A stretch of 64,000 bases of DNA from Candidatus Nanopelagicales bacterium (GTDB lineage: Bacteria; Actinomycetota; Actinomycetes; S36-B12), in NCBI GenBank assembly GCA_018401415.1, contig JAGYKV010000017.1, positions 756,001 to 820,000 on the forward strand. Reading direction: 5' to 3'. Of this stretch, positions 1-9,629 are shown piece by piece. Numbering within the stretch: position 1 is the first letter of the stretch; each line of letters opens with the position of its first letter. The position numbers and the translations under genes were made by a program. The notes below the pieces were generated by a model. The model did not search any database, was not told where the DNA came from, and saw only the letters and a program-made list of their open reading frames with translations.

Positions 1-805
<805 letters not shown>

Positions 806-862
806 TCCAATGTCATGGGTGACTCTGAGCGCGATTGCATGGCTTAAGGGTAGAGGTCGGGC

Positions 863-1888
863 TTAACCGAAGAATGAAGTGGCTTCTTCGTAGCGTGAAA
901 TCGGCACAGTTTTCAGGGTTCCGGTCGCTACCCCCAGCGGCACTCGAACAATATCGGTGCCCTGCAAACCCACCATGGTGCCCCAGGCCCCATCCTTCAC
1001 CAGCTCGATTGCTTTTAATCCAAATCGAGTTGCAAGAACTCGGTCAAATGCTGTGGGCGTTCCGCCGCGCTGAATGTGACCAAGAACGGTGGTGCGTGCT
1101 TCGTGTCCGGTGCGTTCTTCAAGTGACTTGGCCAGCCATTCCCCGATGCCAGCCAATTGGACATGTCCAAATGCGTCAAGTGGTGCATTTTTTGTCATGA
1201 GTTCGCCATCACGTGGAAGGGCACCTTCAGCAACGCAAATGATTGGGGCGTAATTAGTTTCAAAACGCGAATTCACCCATCCAACAACTTGGTCCAGATC
1301 AAATGGAATTTCAGGGATCAAGATCACATTTGCCCCCGCCGCCATACCTGAATGCAAGGCAATCCAGCCCGCATGACGGCCCATGACCTCGCAAATCAGA
1401 ATTCGATGGTGTGACTCGGCCGTCGTGTGGAGGCGATCCATAGCTTCTGTTGCAATCGTGACTGCGGTATCAAAGCCAAATGTGTAGTCGGTTCCGCTGA
1501 GATCGTTATCAATTGTTTTTGGCACGCCCACAACCGGGAAGCCAACATCGGTAAGTGCTGTCGCCACACCAAGGGTGTCTTCACCACCAATGGCTATGAG
1601 TGCGCTGAGCCCGAGATCTGCCATGTTCTTTTTGATCTGCTCGACACCACCATCAACCTTGATGGGGTTGGTGCGAGAGGAACCAAGAATCGTTCCGCCT
1701 CGGGGCAGAATCCCCCGAACCGTGTCGACATTCAAAGGCATGGTCAACCCCTCCAAGGGGCCCTTCCATCCGTCGCGGAAACCTACAAATTCAAATCCAT
1801 ATTCTTGGACACCTCGACGGACAACCGCGCGAATAACCGCATTGAGTCCGGGGCAGTCTCCGCCGCCTGTGAGCACACCAACGCGCAT
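863..1888 (-). CDS. pfkA: 6-phosphofructokinase, PPi-type signature
   Basis: 341 aa, full length for the bacterial phosphofructokinase family, converting fructose 6-phosphate to fructose 1,6-bisphosphate in glycolysis. Visible motifs are TGGGDCPGLNAVIR (7-20), GGEDT (101-105), PKTIDND (123-129) and MGRHAGW. ATP-dependent enzymes carry Gly at positions 104 and 124; this protein has Asp104 and Lys124, the pair associated with pyrophosphate-dependent enzymes such as the Amycolatopsis methanolica one. A PPi donor is therefore likely by family knowledge but not proven. Start ATG at 1888 gives MRVGVLTGGGD, the canonical N-terminus. Transcribed away from glpK; the 81-bp gap between the two starts must hold both promoters. 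Confidence 0.93.
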   Translation of the reverse strand: MRVGVLTGGGDCPGLNAVIRAVVRRGVQEYGFEFVGFRDGWKGPLEGLTMPLNVDTVRGILPRGGTILGSSRTNPIKVDGGVEQIKKNMADLGLSALIAIGGEDTLGVATALTDVGFPVVGVPKTIDNDLSGTDYTFGFDTAVTIATEAMDRLHTTAESHHRILICEVMGRHAGWIALHSGMAAGANVILIPEIPFDLDQVVGWVNSRFETNYAPIICVAEGALPRDGELMTKNAPLDAFGHVQLAGIGEWLAKSLEERTGHEARTTVLGHIQRGGTPTAFDRVLATRFGLKAIELVKDGAWGTMVGLQGTDIVRVPLGVATGTLKTVPISRYEEATSFFG

Positions 1889-1969
1889 CTAAATAACCTT
1901 CCATCGGATAACTTCTGCAATGTAAACGTTATCACCCCGGGGATTGGATCGTCTGGCTACCATTTGCAG

Positions 1970-3475
1970 ATGTCCGCGCAATCACATGACCGAGTACTTG
2001 CAATTGACGCCGGCACCACCGGTATGACGGCACTTCTTGTTGACCATCAAGGGATCATTACCGGAATCGGGTATCAAGAATTCCCCCAACACTTTCCCGA
2101 TGAAGGTTGGGTGGAACATGATCTCAGCCAAATCTGGACCGCCACGCTCACTGCCGTGGAAAGTGTCCTCCACAATCATCATTCGCAATATGGAACCGCT
2201 CCCCACATTGTTTCCGTGGGCATCACAAATCAGCGAGAGACCGTGTGTCTGTGGGATCGTGAAACCCTAGGCTCCCCGCGACGTGCCATTGTCTGGCAGG
2301 ATCGACGAACCGCCAGCCTCTGCGCGACCATGAAGGCCCAGGGTTTAGAACCCAAAGTCGCTCAGTTAACCGGCCTGAGATTGGATCCCTACTTCAGTGC
2401 CACGAAACTGGCGTGGATTCGAGAAAATGAACCGAATATTTGGGCCCAGGTGGAAAGTGGACGGGTGGCTATTGGAACCATAGATTCCTACCTCATTGCC
2501 CGCCTGACTCGCGGACTAGAACACATCACCGACCACACGAACGCCTCTCGCACACTTCTCTACGACATTCACACCGGCATGTGGTCAGATGAATTGGCCA
2601 AACTATTCGGTGTAGATCGGGAAGCCCTCCCCACAATCGTTACCAGTAGCGGAGTGGTTGCCCATACCGATCCCCATGCATTTCTTGGAATTAGCGCACC
2701 AATTGCGGGCATTGCGGGTGACCAACAGGCGGCTCTGGTTGGGCATGCAGGGCTTGATGCTGGCAACGCTAAATGCACCTACGGCACGGGGTCCTTTTTA
2801 CTCATGAACACCGGCACCGAGATTATTCATTCACACAACGGTTTATTAACAACGGTGGCACTTGAAGTCAATGGAAAACGAACATTCGCATTAGAGGGAG
2901 CCATCTTTGTCACCGGAGCCGCTGTGCAGTGGCTCCGCGATGGCTTGCAAATCATTGATTCAGCTGCCGAAATTGAACAACTGGCGACAAGCGTCCCGGA
3001 TTCAGGTGGGGTGGTATTTGTTCCCGCTTTAACCGGATTGGGTGCACCCGACTGGGACCCGCATGCTCGTGGAACCATCATTGGTATCACTCGTGGAACG
3101 ACCAGGGCACATATTGCGCGGGCGACACTAGAAGCCATCGCATGTGAAGTAAAAGATGTTGTTGACATCATGATTGCGGAGGCATCACACCCGCTCCCAT
3201 TTTTGGCAATCGATGGTGGTGCTTCGGCAAATGATTTCCTGTGTCAACTCCAAGCGGATTTCATTGAAAGACCTGTCCGACGCCTAGCACAACTACAGAC
3301 GACGGGCTTGGGCGCGGCTTATCTCGCTGGAGTTGGAGTGGGATTTTGGGAGGATTGGAGTTACATTCGTAAACTTTCTCGCGCATCAGGTGAGTTCACT
3401 CCGCTCGTTGATCGATCCCTCGAGCATGCCACGTGGCGAAGAGGGGTTCAGCGGTCACTTCAATGGGCAGATTGA
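1970..3475 (+). CDS. glpK: Glycerol kinase
   Basis: 501 aa, the usual GlpK length. FGGY-family kinase that phosphorylates glycerol to sn-glycerol 3-phosphate with ATP. The N-terminal phosphate-binding loop DAGTTG lies at 13-18, glycerol-contacting NQRE at 87-90, and the second half contains GDQQAALVGH, KCTYGTGSFLL and a C-terminal DGGASAN, all FGGY landmarks. The frame is open far upstream (from 1427, antisense to the phosphofructokinase gene), but ATG 1970 gives the correct family start. No glpF or glpD is adjacent; downstream is the convergent acyltransferase, which fits a link between glycerol phosphorylation and phospholipid synthesis (inference). Confidence 0.96.
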   Translation: MSAQSHDRVLAIDAGTTGMTALLVDHQGIITGIGYQEFPQHFPDEGWVEHDLSQIWTATLTAVESVLHNHHSQYGTAPHIVSVGITNQRETVCLWDRETLGSPRRAIVWQDRRTASLCATMKAQGLEPKVAQLTGLRLDPYFSATKLAWIRENEPNIWAQVESGRVAIGTIDSYLIARLTRGLEHITDHTNASRTLLYDIHTGMWSDELAKLFGVDREALPTIVTSSGVVAHTDPHAFLGISAPIAGIAGDQQAALVGHAGLDAGNAKCTYGTGSFLLMNTGTEIIHSHNGLLTTVALEVNGKRTFALEGAIFVTGAAVQWLRDGLQIIDSAAEIEQLATSVPDSGGVVFVPALTGLGAPDWDPHARGTIIGITRGTTRAHIARATLEAIACEVKDVVDIMIAEASHPLPFLAIDGGASANDFLCQLQADFIERPVRRLAQLQTTGLGAAYLAGVGVGFWEDWSYIRKLSRASGEFTPLVDRSLEHATWRRGVQRSLQWAD

Positions 3476-3499
3476 TCAAACAGCGGCGGGGAATCAGTT

Positions 3500-4213
3500 C
3501 TACTGAATAGCCGAACGAGAGTCCGCATACTCACCCTGTGAAATCAATTCCTTGGCCCTAGTGGCATACATATCTACATACTCTTGCCCAGACAGGGTCA
3601 TCAGTTCATACATGACTTCATCCGTCACAGATCGCAAGACAAATCGATCATCTTCTAAACCTTCATAGCGAGAGAAATCAAGGGGTCTACCAAAACGAAT
3701 TCCCACTCGCATGAGCCGTGGGCGAAGTGTGCCCGGGGGTTGAATTTCATAAGTGTTAATCATGGCTACCGGCATGATCGGCGCACCCGACTCCAAAGTC
3801 ATGCGGGCAAGTCCTGTTTTCCCTCGGTACAAAATTCCATTGGGGGAACGGGTTCCTTCAGGGTAAATACCGAGAATATTGCCCTCGTCAAGGACTCGGA
3901 GCGCAGTCAGGATTGCTGCCTCGGAGGCTCTCCCCCCGGAACGGTCCACCGGTAACTGTCCAACACCTGAAAAAAACAGTTTACTAAAAAAGCCTTTGAA
4001 GCCTTTGCCCGTGAAGTAGTCACTCTTTGCCAAAAATGTCATGGGTCGCTTTACCATGAGTGGTAGAAAGAAGGAGTCTGAGAACGAAAGGTGATTGCTT
4101 GCCATAATGACCGGACCACTTGCCGGAATGTATTGCTCGCCTTCACACCAAGGTCGGAAAAGTACTTTGAGCCACGGACCTATCAATATGTACTTCAAAA
4201 TCCAGTACAGCAC
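3500..4213 (-). CDS. plsC: 1-acyl-sn-glycerol-3-phosphate acyltransferase family protein
   Basis: 237 aa PlsC-type acyltransferase, probably adding the second acyl chain to lysophosphatidate at the membrane. NHLSFSD (40-46) is the NHx4D catalytic motif and PEGTRS (118-123) the acceptor-phosphate motif. The N-terminus YWILKYILIGPWLKVLF is hydrophobic and probably membrane-embedded. Start chosen at GTG 4213, because AAAGGAG lies 8 bases ahead; the open frame to 4393 adds a non-homologous tail. Matches the acyltransferase next to the SRPBCC/ArsA-like genes in mycobacteria (Rv2182c, from memory). Divergent from the hydrolase gene at 4329. Confidence 0.9.
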   Translation of the reverse strand: MLYWILKYILIGPWLKVLFRPWCEGEQYIPASGPVIMASNHLSFSDSFFLPLMVKRPMTFLAKSDYFTGKGFKGFFSKLFFSGVGQLPVDRSGGRASEAAILTALRVLDEGNILGIYPEGTRSPNGILYRGKTGLARMTLESGAPIMPVAMINTYEIQPPGTLRPRLMRVGIRFGRPLDFSRYEGLEDDRFVLRSVTDEVMYELMTLSGQEYVDMYATRAKELISQGEYADSRSAIQ

Positions 4214-4328
4214 CGCGCCCACTCCTTTCCTATTTGTTGGTTCGCAATCTGCTACTCGTGCTAACACGTGAGAGCCTAGGGCATTACTCTGGGGTCCTTC
4301 GCTATTCCGCAGATTCAAGGAGTAAGTA

Positions 4329-5081
4329 ATGCCCCTGATGCCCGGCGCAGAACCCTGGTTCCACGAAGGCGACTCCACTGGAATCTTGCTCATTCATGGC
4401 TTTACCGGATCTCCCGCATCCATGATTCCGTGGGGCAAAGCAATGTCCGCCCAGGGCTTCAGTGTTCGGGTACCACGATTGCCCGGCCACGGTTCCCGGT
4501 GGCAGGACATGAACCTCACAACGTGGGAAGACTGGTACTCAGAGGCGGAACGCAATTTCCAACTTCTCAAAGAATCTTGCGACACAGTTTTTGTGTGTGG
4601 GCTTTCCATGGGTGGATCACTCACTCTTCGCCTGGCAGAAAAACATGGGGATGAAATCCGGGGAATTGTGTTGGTTAATCCAGCCGTTCACTCCGAGCGC
4701 CCCGATCGTCACCTCTTGCCCGCAATATCAAAAGTTATCGGTTCATTCCCAGGAATTTCAAATGACATTAAGAAGCCCGGCCAAGACGAAGTTGCCTACC
4801 CAAAGATTCCTCTTAAAGCTGCACACTCTCTAAGCAAATTCTGGAAAATTATCAAGTCTGATATTGCCCATGTCACCCAACCGATTCTTCTTTTCAGAAG
4901 TGAGATCGACCACGTGGTGGAATCCAGCAACGCTGCGTGGATTCTCGAGCATGTCAGATCTGAGGATAAAACTGAGGTAATTCTGAAGGATTCATTTCAT
5001 GTCGCGACACTTGATAACGATGCACCCCTGATTGAATCCATGAGCATCGATTTCATTCGACGGTTATCTCACCGGCCATGA
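4329..5081 (+). CDS. Alpha/beta hydrolase, carboxylesterase or monoacylglycerol lipase-like
   Basis: 250 aa single-domain alpha/beta hydrolase of the carboxylesterase/monoglyceride lipase type. Oxyanion-hole HGFTG (23-27), nucleophile elbow GLSMGG with Ser93, acid Asp194 in SEIDHV and His224 in SFHVATLD complete the triad. No signal peptide, so probably cytoplasmic. Its position opposite an acyltransferase suggests lipid or acylglycerol substrates, but the true substrate is unknown. Start ATG 4329 puts HGFTG at the usual distance from the N-terminus. Confidence 0.88.
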   Translation: MPLMPGAEPWFHEGDSTGILLIHGFTGSPASMIPWGKAMSAQGFSVRVPRLPGHGSRWQDMNLTTWEDWYSEAERNFQLLKESCDTVFVCGLSMGGSLTLRLAEKHGDEIRGIVLVNPAVHSERPDRHLLPAISKVIGSFPGISNDIKKPGQDEVAYPKIPLKAAHSLSKFWKIIKSDIAHVTQPILLFRSEIDHVVESSNAAWILEHVRSEDKTEVILKDSFHVATLDNDAPLIESMSIDFIRRLSHRP

Positions 5082-5101
5082 ACTTATAAAAGTATGAACG
5101 T

Positions 5102-5506
5102 ATGAACACTGTGCCAGATTCAGAGGATTCGGAACCGGAGCGCCCAGACCAAGAGGCCTGGGACGCGATAGTTGCCGACCTGAGTGGGCAGGTTGATTTA
5201 GGGCCACAGTTCCGGCCTGATCCGAAACCTGAGGAATTTGATTACATTGATGCCTACTTTGACGAGGGATACCAGCCTCCAGAGCCACCACCGATTCAAG
5301 TGCCCGTCGACGCAATTTCCCGGTTCGCGTGGGCTGGTGTCATCGGCGGTCCGGTAATCATGCTTGTGAGCTACGTGATCGGATTGGGATCTGTTATTTC
5401 AGTAGTTGGTCTGGTTGCCACCGTTGGCGGTTTTGTGTTTTTAATCGCCAAACGCGATAAGCACGTGCCTCCGGGACAGGATTTCGGCGACGGCGCAGTC
5501 GTCTAG
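5102..5506 (+). CDS. Small membrane protein, function unknown
   Basis: 134 aa. The first 75 residues are acidic and proline-rich (PEPPPIQVP just before the membrane part), followed by two hydrophobic helices (about 79-98 and 99-118, rich in G and V) and a short charged tail. I recognise it only as a type of conserved actinobacterial two-helix protein. It starts 20 bp after the hydrolase gene and probably shares its transcript. Its last five codons and stop lie inside a 34-bp tandem repeat. Confidence 0.7.
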   Translation: MNTVPDSEDSEPERPDQEAWDAIVADLSGQVDLGPQFRPDPKPEEFDYIDAYFDEGYQPPEPPPIQVPVDAISRFAWAGVIGGPVIMLVSYVIGLGSVISVVGLVATVGGFVFLIAKRDKHVPPGQDFGDGAVV

Positions 5507-5576
5507 CCGCAGATGAATACGCGACGGCGCAGTCGTCTAGCCGCAGATAAATACGCGACGGCGCAGTCGTCTAGCC
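5487..5576. repeat. 34-bp tandem repeat over a stop codon
   Basis: Unit beginning GCGACGGCGCAGTCGTCTAG, copies starting at 5487, 5521 and 5555 (period 34, about 2.65 copies, one G/A difference). The first copy encodes the GDGAVV C-terminus and TAG stop of the preceding gene, so the later copies are duplicated gene end, each keeping the stop. Adjacent copies have no spacers, so this is not CRISPR. Confidence 0.95.
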
Positions 5577-5612
5577 AGGGGGTATTGCTTGGCTGGTTGA
5601 TTGCGGTTGTAT

Positions 5613-6575
5613 TTAAATCGGGGAAAAACGCAACCGCGCCAGATCCGCCGCACCCACGATTCCGGCCTTGTTACCAAGTTCTGCTGCTCGAATTTCCGGT
5701 ATTGGTCGGTATGCCCGACCCATGACCCGTTCGGCGAGGGTGACTCGGGCACTTCCCAAGAGGAGTTCACCAGCTTCGGAAACCCCACCCCCGATTACAA
5801 AAACTTCGGGATCCAAAATTGCAGTGAGACTGGCAAGTCCCCTTCCCAGCCACACCCCGAGTTGTTCGAGTGCAGCGATGGCAACTGGATCCCCTTCGAG
5901 GGCCGCTGCGGTGATGTGCTCACCTTTTACCCCTTCTGGGGTGCCATCCCCATGGGACAACAACACTTGAGCATCGAAGAGTTTCTCGGCCGCGAGTTTC
6001 CGAGTTTCTCTGACGAGGGCATTTCCGCTCGCATACTGTTCCCAGCACCCTTTGCGGCCGCAACCGCACTGCAGGCCATCGGCCACCGCACCCATGTGAC
6101 CGATTTCGCCGGCTGCACCATGTGCTCCGCGCAGAAGATCGCCATTGAGAACGACACCGCCTCCGATGCCGGTACCTACCGTCACGGTGACGACATTGGA
6201 GGATCCTCGACCGGCGCCGAATTTTGCTTCACCCCAAGCGGCTGTATTTCCATCGTTGTCCACCAAAACGGGAAGCCCGGTAGCGTTTTCCAAAATAGTT
6301 CGGGCTGGAACATCTGCCCACTGCAGGTTTGGCGCAAATAGAACGGTGGAGCAATTAAGGTCCACGGGCCCGGCAACCCCCACGCCTATGCCGGCAATTG
6401 AGCCATCCACTTGCGCAATAGTTTCGTCAACTACTTCGGCAACAACGGCTAGGACGCTCGCAGAATCAGCTCGCGGGGTCTTCCTGCGGACTTTATTGAG
6501 GATTTCGCCCTGCTCATTGACCAGTCCGGCCAAGATTTTAGTGCCGCCAATGTCCACGCCCACACTGATACTCAC
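5613..6575 (-). CDS. glk: ROK family glucokinase
   Basis: 320 aa. Phosphorylates glucose to glucose 6-phosphate with ATP (some actinobacterial forms also use polyphosphate). DIGGTK (8-13) binds phosphate, Asp108 in VDNDGN is the catalytic base, GEIGH (156-160) and the zinc-binding CGCGRKGC (170-177) define the ROK glucokinase subfamily. No helix-turn-helix precedes it, so it is an enzyme, not a repressor. Start ATG 6575, 9 bp after the small gene upstream. In Streptomyces the glkA gene likewise follows a short hypothetical gene implicated in carbon regulation (family knowledge). Confidence 0.94.
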   Translation of the reverse strand: MSISVGVDIGGTKILAGLVNEQGEILNKVRRKTPRADSASVLAVVAEVVDETIAQVDGSIAGIGVGVAGPVDLNCSTVLFAPNLQWADVPARTILENATGLPVLVDNDGNTAAWGEAKFGAGRGSSNVVTVTVGTGIGGGVVLNGDLLRGAHGAAGEIGHMGAVADGLQCGCGRKGCWEQYASGNALVRETRKLAAEKLFDAQVLLSHGDGTPEGVKGEHITAAALEGDPVAIAALEQLGVWLGRGLASLTAILDPEVFVIGGGVSEAGELLLGSARVTLAERVMGRAYRPIPEIRAAELGNKAGIVGAADLARLRFSPI

Positions 6576-6584
6576 GGCGCAACC

Positions 6585-6839
6585 CTAATCCCGGACAACC
6601 GGCAACCATTGGATGGCGGATTCAGGAGTACCTTCCCACGTGGTGTCTGATTCGCTATCTGCGGCAGTCTCCACACTCATTGAACCGAATGGTGGAGTAT
6701 TCACCGCGGCCAACATTTTTAGAACGGAAGTTATGTCGATGTCCCGAAACTCTTTAGGCAGGACACCCATAATCGAGTCAGGTGCACCCAATGATTCCAA
6801 CCATGATCCAAGATCCATGGGTTCTACTGAGTCGGCCAT
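6585..6839 (-). CDS. Small hypothetical protein upstream of glucokinase
   Basis: 84 aa, acidic, no membrane segment, no recognised domain. A strong AGGAGG lies 5 bases before ATG 6839, so it is very likely translated. It overlaps the end of the ArsA-like gene by 16 bp and ends 9 bp before glk. Position matches the small gene upstream of glkA in Streptomyces; a role beside glucokinase is inference only. Confidence 0.7.
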   Translation of the reverse strand: MADSVEPMDLGSWLESLGAPDSIMGVLPKEFRDIDITSVLKMLAAVNTPPFGSMSVETAADSESDTTWEGTPESAIQWLPVVRD

Positions 6840-7780
6840 AGATCCTCCTGAACGGTGAAGTAGAGAGCAATGTGCCTTGATGACAGCGTGCAGTTGTGCG
6901 CTTGCATTCGAGAGCAGGCACCGGGCAGTTGCAGGTAGCGACGAACCCCTCTCAATTCAATAACGCAATGATTGTCAAAGATCCCCACTAGTAAATTCAA
7001 TTTTTTTGCCCCCGGGAAGTCAATCACGTAGAGGTATTCACCCGTTTTCAGTTCCATGAGCGTTCCGGATTTGAGGACACGTCCCGGTGCATGGTCCAAT
7101 TTTTTTAATTTCGATATCTGGCTGGGTTTACCCCCTGATCGCAGCCACACAAGGCCAGCACCTGCAGTGACTAACTTCTGTGCCCACGAATTGAGTCGCT
7201 TCGCTGACACTTGCGATCCCCAAAGCAGTTGAACACTGTCAACATGCAAACCGAGGAGCGATGCTCTTTGAACATCCTTCCTAGTGAATTTCACAGATAG
7301 CGGATCTGCCGAAATCACAACATGTAGTGAACAGGTGGCAGCACGAAGTCTGTGGAGTGCGGATTCCACCTCAGTGATCATTGTCAAGAGTTGTCCACGA
7401 GCGGGCGATTTGCGCGCCCCGCACCACATGGCGAACTGAGGTGAATCCAATCTTCGGAGAATTATGCCAAGGGTTTCAAGTTCAGCAACAACTTGAACAC
7501 ACTCGCCGAGGGTCTCGAATTCCACAACCGCCGAGTCACCAGCATCAATAAGGCGACCGACATCTTTCAACGAAGGGAGGTCTGCGCACAGTTCCAGTGG
7601 CGGGGTGTCAAACCCATTCACTTCGTGCAGTGCATGAATGAACGAGACCCACCGAGATGCCCATGAACTGCGAGAATCTCCACCGGGAGGCTGCTCTGAT
7701 GGAGTCCACCCCAGTTTGCGGGCTGGATACCCGCACATAATGTGAAATTCAGGAATTACTTCCTGCTCCGGATTCAACAC
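6824..7780 (-). CDS. ArsA/GET3-like protein without a P-loop
   Basis: 318 aa. The C-terminal 75 residues (GEYLYVIDFPG, then RGVRRYLQLP and a short final strand) resemble the beta-rich tail of actinobacterial ArsA-type ATPases, and the place beside an SRPBCC gene is that of Rv2184c (from memory). The N-terminal part should hold a GKGGVGKT-type P-loop, but no Walker A motif is present anywhere; the N-terminus begins near an IMCGYPARKLGW segment. It is therefore a degenerate or repurposed member. Start is GTG 7780, overlapping the SRPBCC gene by 32 bp, which implies coupled translation. Assignment rests on the tail and the context. Confidence 0.6.
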   Translation of the reverse strand: MLNPEQEVIPEFHIMCGYPARKLGWTPSEQPPGGDSRSSWASRWVSFIHALHEVNGFDTPPLELCADLPSLKDVGRLIDAGDSAVVEFETLGECVQVVAELETLGIILRRLDSPQFAMWCGARKSPARGQLLTMITEVESALHRLRAATCSLHVVISADPLSVKFTRKDVQRASLLGLHVDSVQLLWGSQVSAKRLNSWAQKLVTAGAGLVWLRSGGKPSQISKLKKLDHAPGRVLKSGTLMELKTGEYLYVIDFPGAKKLNLLVGIFDNHCVIELRGVRRYLQLPGACSRMQAHNCTLSSRHIALYFTVQEDLWPTQ

Positions 7781-8210
7781 GTTCCTTCAGCCCCTTGAGT
7801 GCGGTGTCCACGATCACTTTCTCCGCCTTGCGTTTGAGCATACCGATCATGGGAATTTTGACGTCCACCGAAAGCCGGTAATGCACCAGGGTCGAACCAT
7901 CGGCTTGGGCTGTGAGTTCGTATTCACCATCCATAGCTTTGAGCATGTCTGCTTTTAACAGCGTCCACGTCACCTTGTGATTTCCAGTCCAGTCGTACTC
8001 TAACTCGTAGGTATCTTTGATCGGCCCAGATGCGAGGGTAAAGCGAGCATCGGCTGGACGGTTGTCGTCTTCGTATTTACTCAGCACAGTGACCGAAGTG
8101 ATTCCGTCGCTCCATTGAGGATACGCCTCAAGGTCTGCAATGACATTCATGATCCGTTCCGGATCGGCACTAATGGAGATGCTGGATTCTGTGTTGTCGG
8201 CCATACCCAC
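7749..8210 (-). CDS. SRPBCC (polyketide cyclase/START-like) family protein
   Basis: About 153 aa hydrophobic-cavity fold of the SRPBCC superfamily, related to mycobacterial Rv2185c (from memory). Typical opening SSISISADPERIMNVIADLE with YPQWSDGI, a VTW strand and a C-terminal helix ending in GLKERVES. Probably a cytosolic carrier or lipid-binding protein; ligand unknown. The frame is open to 8495, but GAGGAG lies 6 bases before GTG 8210 (12 before ATG 8204), so the start is 8210 or 8204. Sits between the metallophosphoesterase and the ArsA-like gene in one minus-strand unit. Confidence 0.85.
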   Translation of the reverse strand: MGMADNTESSISISADPERIMNVIADLEAYPQWSDGITSVTVLSKYEDDNRPADARFTLASGPIKDTYELEYDWTGNHKVTWTLLKADMLKAMDGEYELTAQADGSTLVHYRLSVDVKIPMIGMLKRKAEKVIVDTALKGLKERVESGAGSNS

Positions 8211-8253
8211 ACCGTACTCCTCGCCTGAGGCTTCTGGCAGCGAGATACGTCGA

Positions 8254-9051
8254 TCAGAGGTCAATGATGAATGGTTCTTCCTTGCCGTGAAAGTGGCCGA
8301 CATTGATGCATTCAGTGGTGCCCATGCGAAGACGAGGCACGAGGGGCTGGTGAACATGTCCGAAAAAGTGGTAGCGCGGCTGGTATTTCGCAATGTACTC
8401 GGTGATCGCTGAACTTCCGACCTCAAATCTGCGGGCGACAACATCATAATTGAGAAGTTCGTGCCGGGGAGGTATGTGGGTGAACAGGATGTCAACCGGT
8501 CCCATATCCATCAGTTTCTTGGCGTACACGTCAGGTTCGAGTTCATAGGGAGTCCGCATCGGGCTGACCAGGCCTCCGCCAAGAAATCCCCAGCGCTGAC
8601 CGTTGACCTCAATTACTTCGCTATCAAGGACAGTGTGACCGGGTTGTAAATATTGCTCCCACAATTGCGGAACATCGACGTTTCCATAGGTCAAGAAGGA
8701 CGGCGAAGGCAGTGCAGCAAACATGCGAGCGTACTGATCGTGGACTTTGGCCTCCAATTTTTCCCACCGTTGTTCCGGCGAGGTAACTCCGATTCCCTCC
8801 CACGCGGCCGCACTGAACTCCCTCGCCTCCTCAAAACGATTGGCGGTGCGCAATTCAATGTATGACTTGGCGTAATCGGTACCAAATAACTCTGCATAGA
8901 TACCATTTTCAGGATCGTCATAATCGAGGAAAAGAATCAAATCGCCGAGGCACACAAAAAAGTCGCTACCCTCTGCCGCACGGCTCACAGCATCGACCGC
9001 GCCATGAACATCGCTGACAATATGAACCCGGGCGGTCAAGGTGTTGGCCAT
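8254..9051 (-). CDS. Calcineurin-like metallophosphoesterase
   Basis: 265 aa. Five metallophosphoesterase blocks are present: DVHG (14-17), GDLI (36-39), GNVD (GNxD variant), a THIPP block and GHVH near the C-terminus. These residues hold a two-metal centre for phosphoester hydrolysis. No signal peptide or membrane helix, so cytoplasmic. Conserved beside the FadD15/SRPBCC cluster in Streptomyces as I recall. Substrate not predictable. Confidence 0.9.
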   Translation of the reverse strand: MANTLTARVHIVSDVHGAVDAVSRAAEGSDFFVCLGDLILFLDYDDPENGIYAELFGTDYAKSYIELRTANRFEEAREFSAAAWEGIGVTSPEQRWEKLEAKVHDQYARMFAALPSPSFLTYGNVDVPQLWEQYLQPGHTVLDSEVIEVNGQRWGFLGGGLVSPMRTPYELEPDVYAKKLMDMGPVDILFTHIPPRHELLNYDVVARRFEVGSSAITEYIAKYQPRYHFFGHVHQPLVPRLRMGTTECINVGHFHGKEEPFIIDL

Positions 9052-9085
9052 CGACGGAGTGAGCGAACCACCTCGCGGGAGGGCG

Positions 9086-9502
9086 TCAAGTGATACCTCT
9101 CATGCCTTCAAGATCATCTTTTATTTGCCAAACAATGCGCTTCCATGTGGTGACCTGACGGTGGCGAACCTTCTGTAGATAGCGATCAGAGCGGGGGGAG
9201 CCGGTGATCGAACCCTTCAGCAGCGAACTGCCTTCACGGGTGGGATCCACCCGCAGGTAGTAATGGACGATTACCCCCGGGGTCGACTCCTCAATCCAGA
9301 TCTCAGCAGATCCCACGAATTCACCCGCAACGGTCCAGCGAAGACCCTTGTCCCCCCTATCGCTGTATACCGTGAGAACTCGGTCGGGCCACCAGATCCG
9401 CCACCGATTTTGGTCCCGCACCACCTCAGCCACCGCCGAGCTGCTGGTCAAAATGAAGGTGTCGTCGGAAATATCAATGCTGGAGGGAATAGCCTCGGTC
9501 AC
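9086..9502 (-). CDS. SRPBCC family protein, Rv2186c-like
   Basis: 138 aa, a second, more divergent START/polyketide-cyclase-like protein: WRIWWPDR replaces the usual YPxW region, followed by alternating strands (EIWIEESTPG, VIVHYYLRVDP) and a final basic helix. First gene of the minus-strand unit running to glk, and divergent from the acyl-CoA ligase. A link to fatty acyl-CoA metabolism is suggested only by the neighbour. Confidence 0.7.
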   Translation of the reverse strand: MTEAIPSSIDISDDTFILTSSSAVAEVVRDQNRWRIWWPDRVLTVYSDRGDKGLRWTVAGEFVGSAEIWIEESTPGVIVHYYLRVDPTREGSSLLKGSITGSPRSDRYLQKVRHRQVTTWKRIVWQIKDDLEGMRGIT

Positions 9503-9629
9503 CCTCCAACGATAACCCCTTTCTTTCCTATCGGATATCTAGCGCTGGCACGGGATTTCGCGTACTTTGGGAACACCTCACTTTCCTCAGGCTAAATAGC
9601 TCGTGGAATGACCGAAAGGAACAAGATTC

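Noticed and set aside
1427..1969. N-terminal extension of glpK
   Set aside because: The frame is open through the antisense of the phosphofructokinase gene, but the translation has no family similarity and ATG 1970 gives a normal 501-aa GlpK.
3476..3499. Terminator between glpK and plsC
   Set aside because: Only a very short inverted repeat in the coding end of plsC, no T-run.
5487..5576. CRISPR array
   Set aside because: Copies are directly adjacent, without spacers, and include a gene end.
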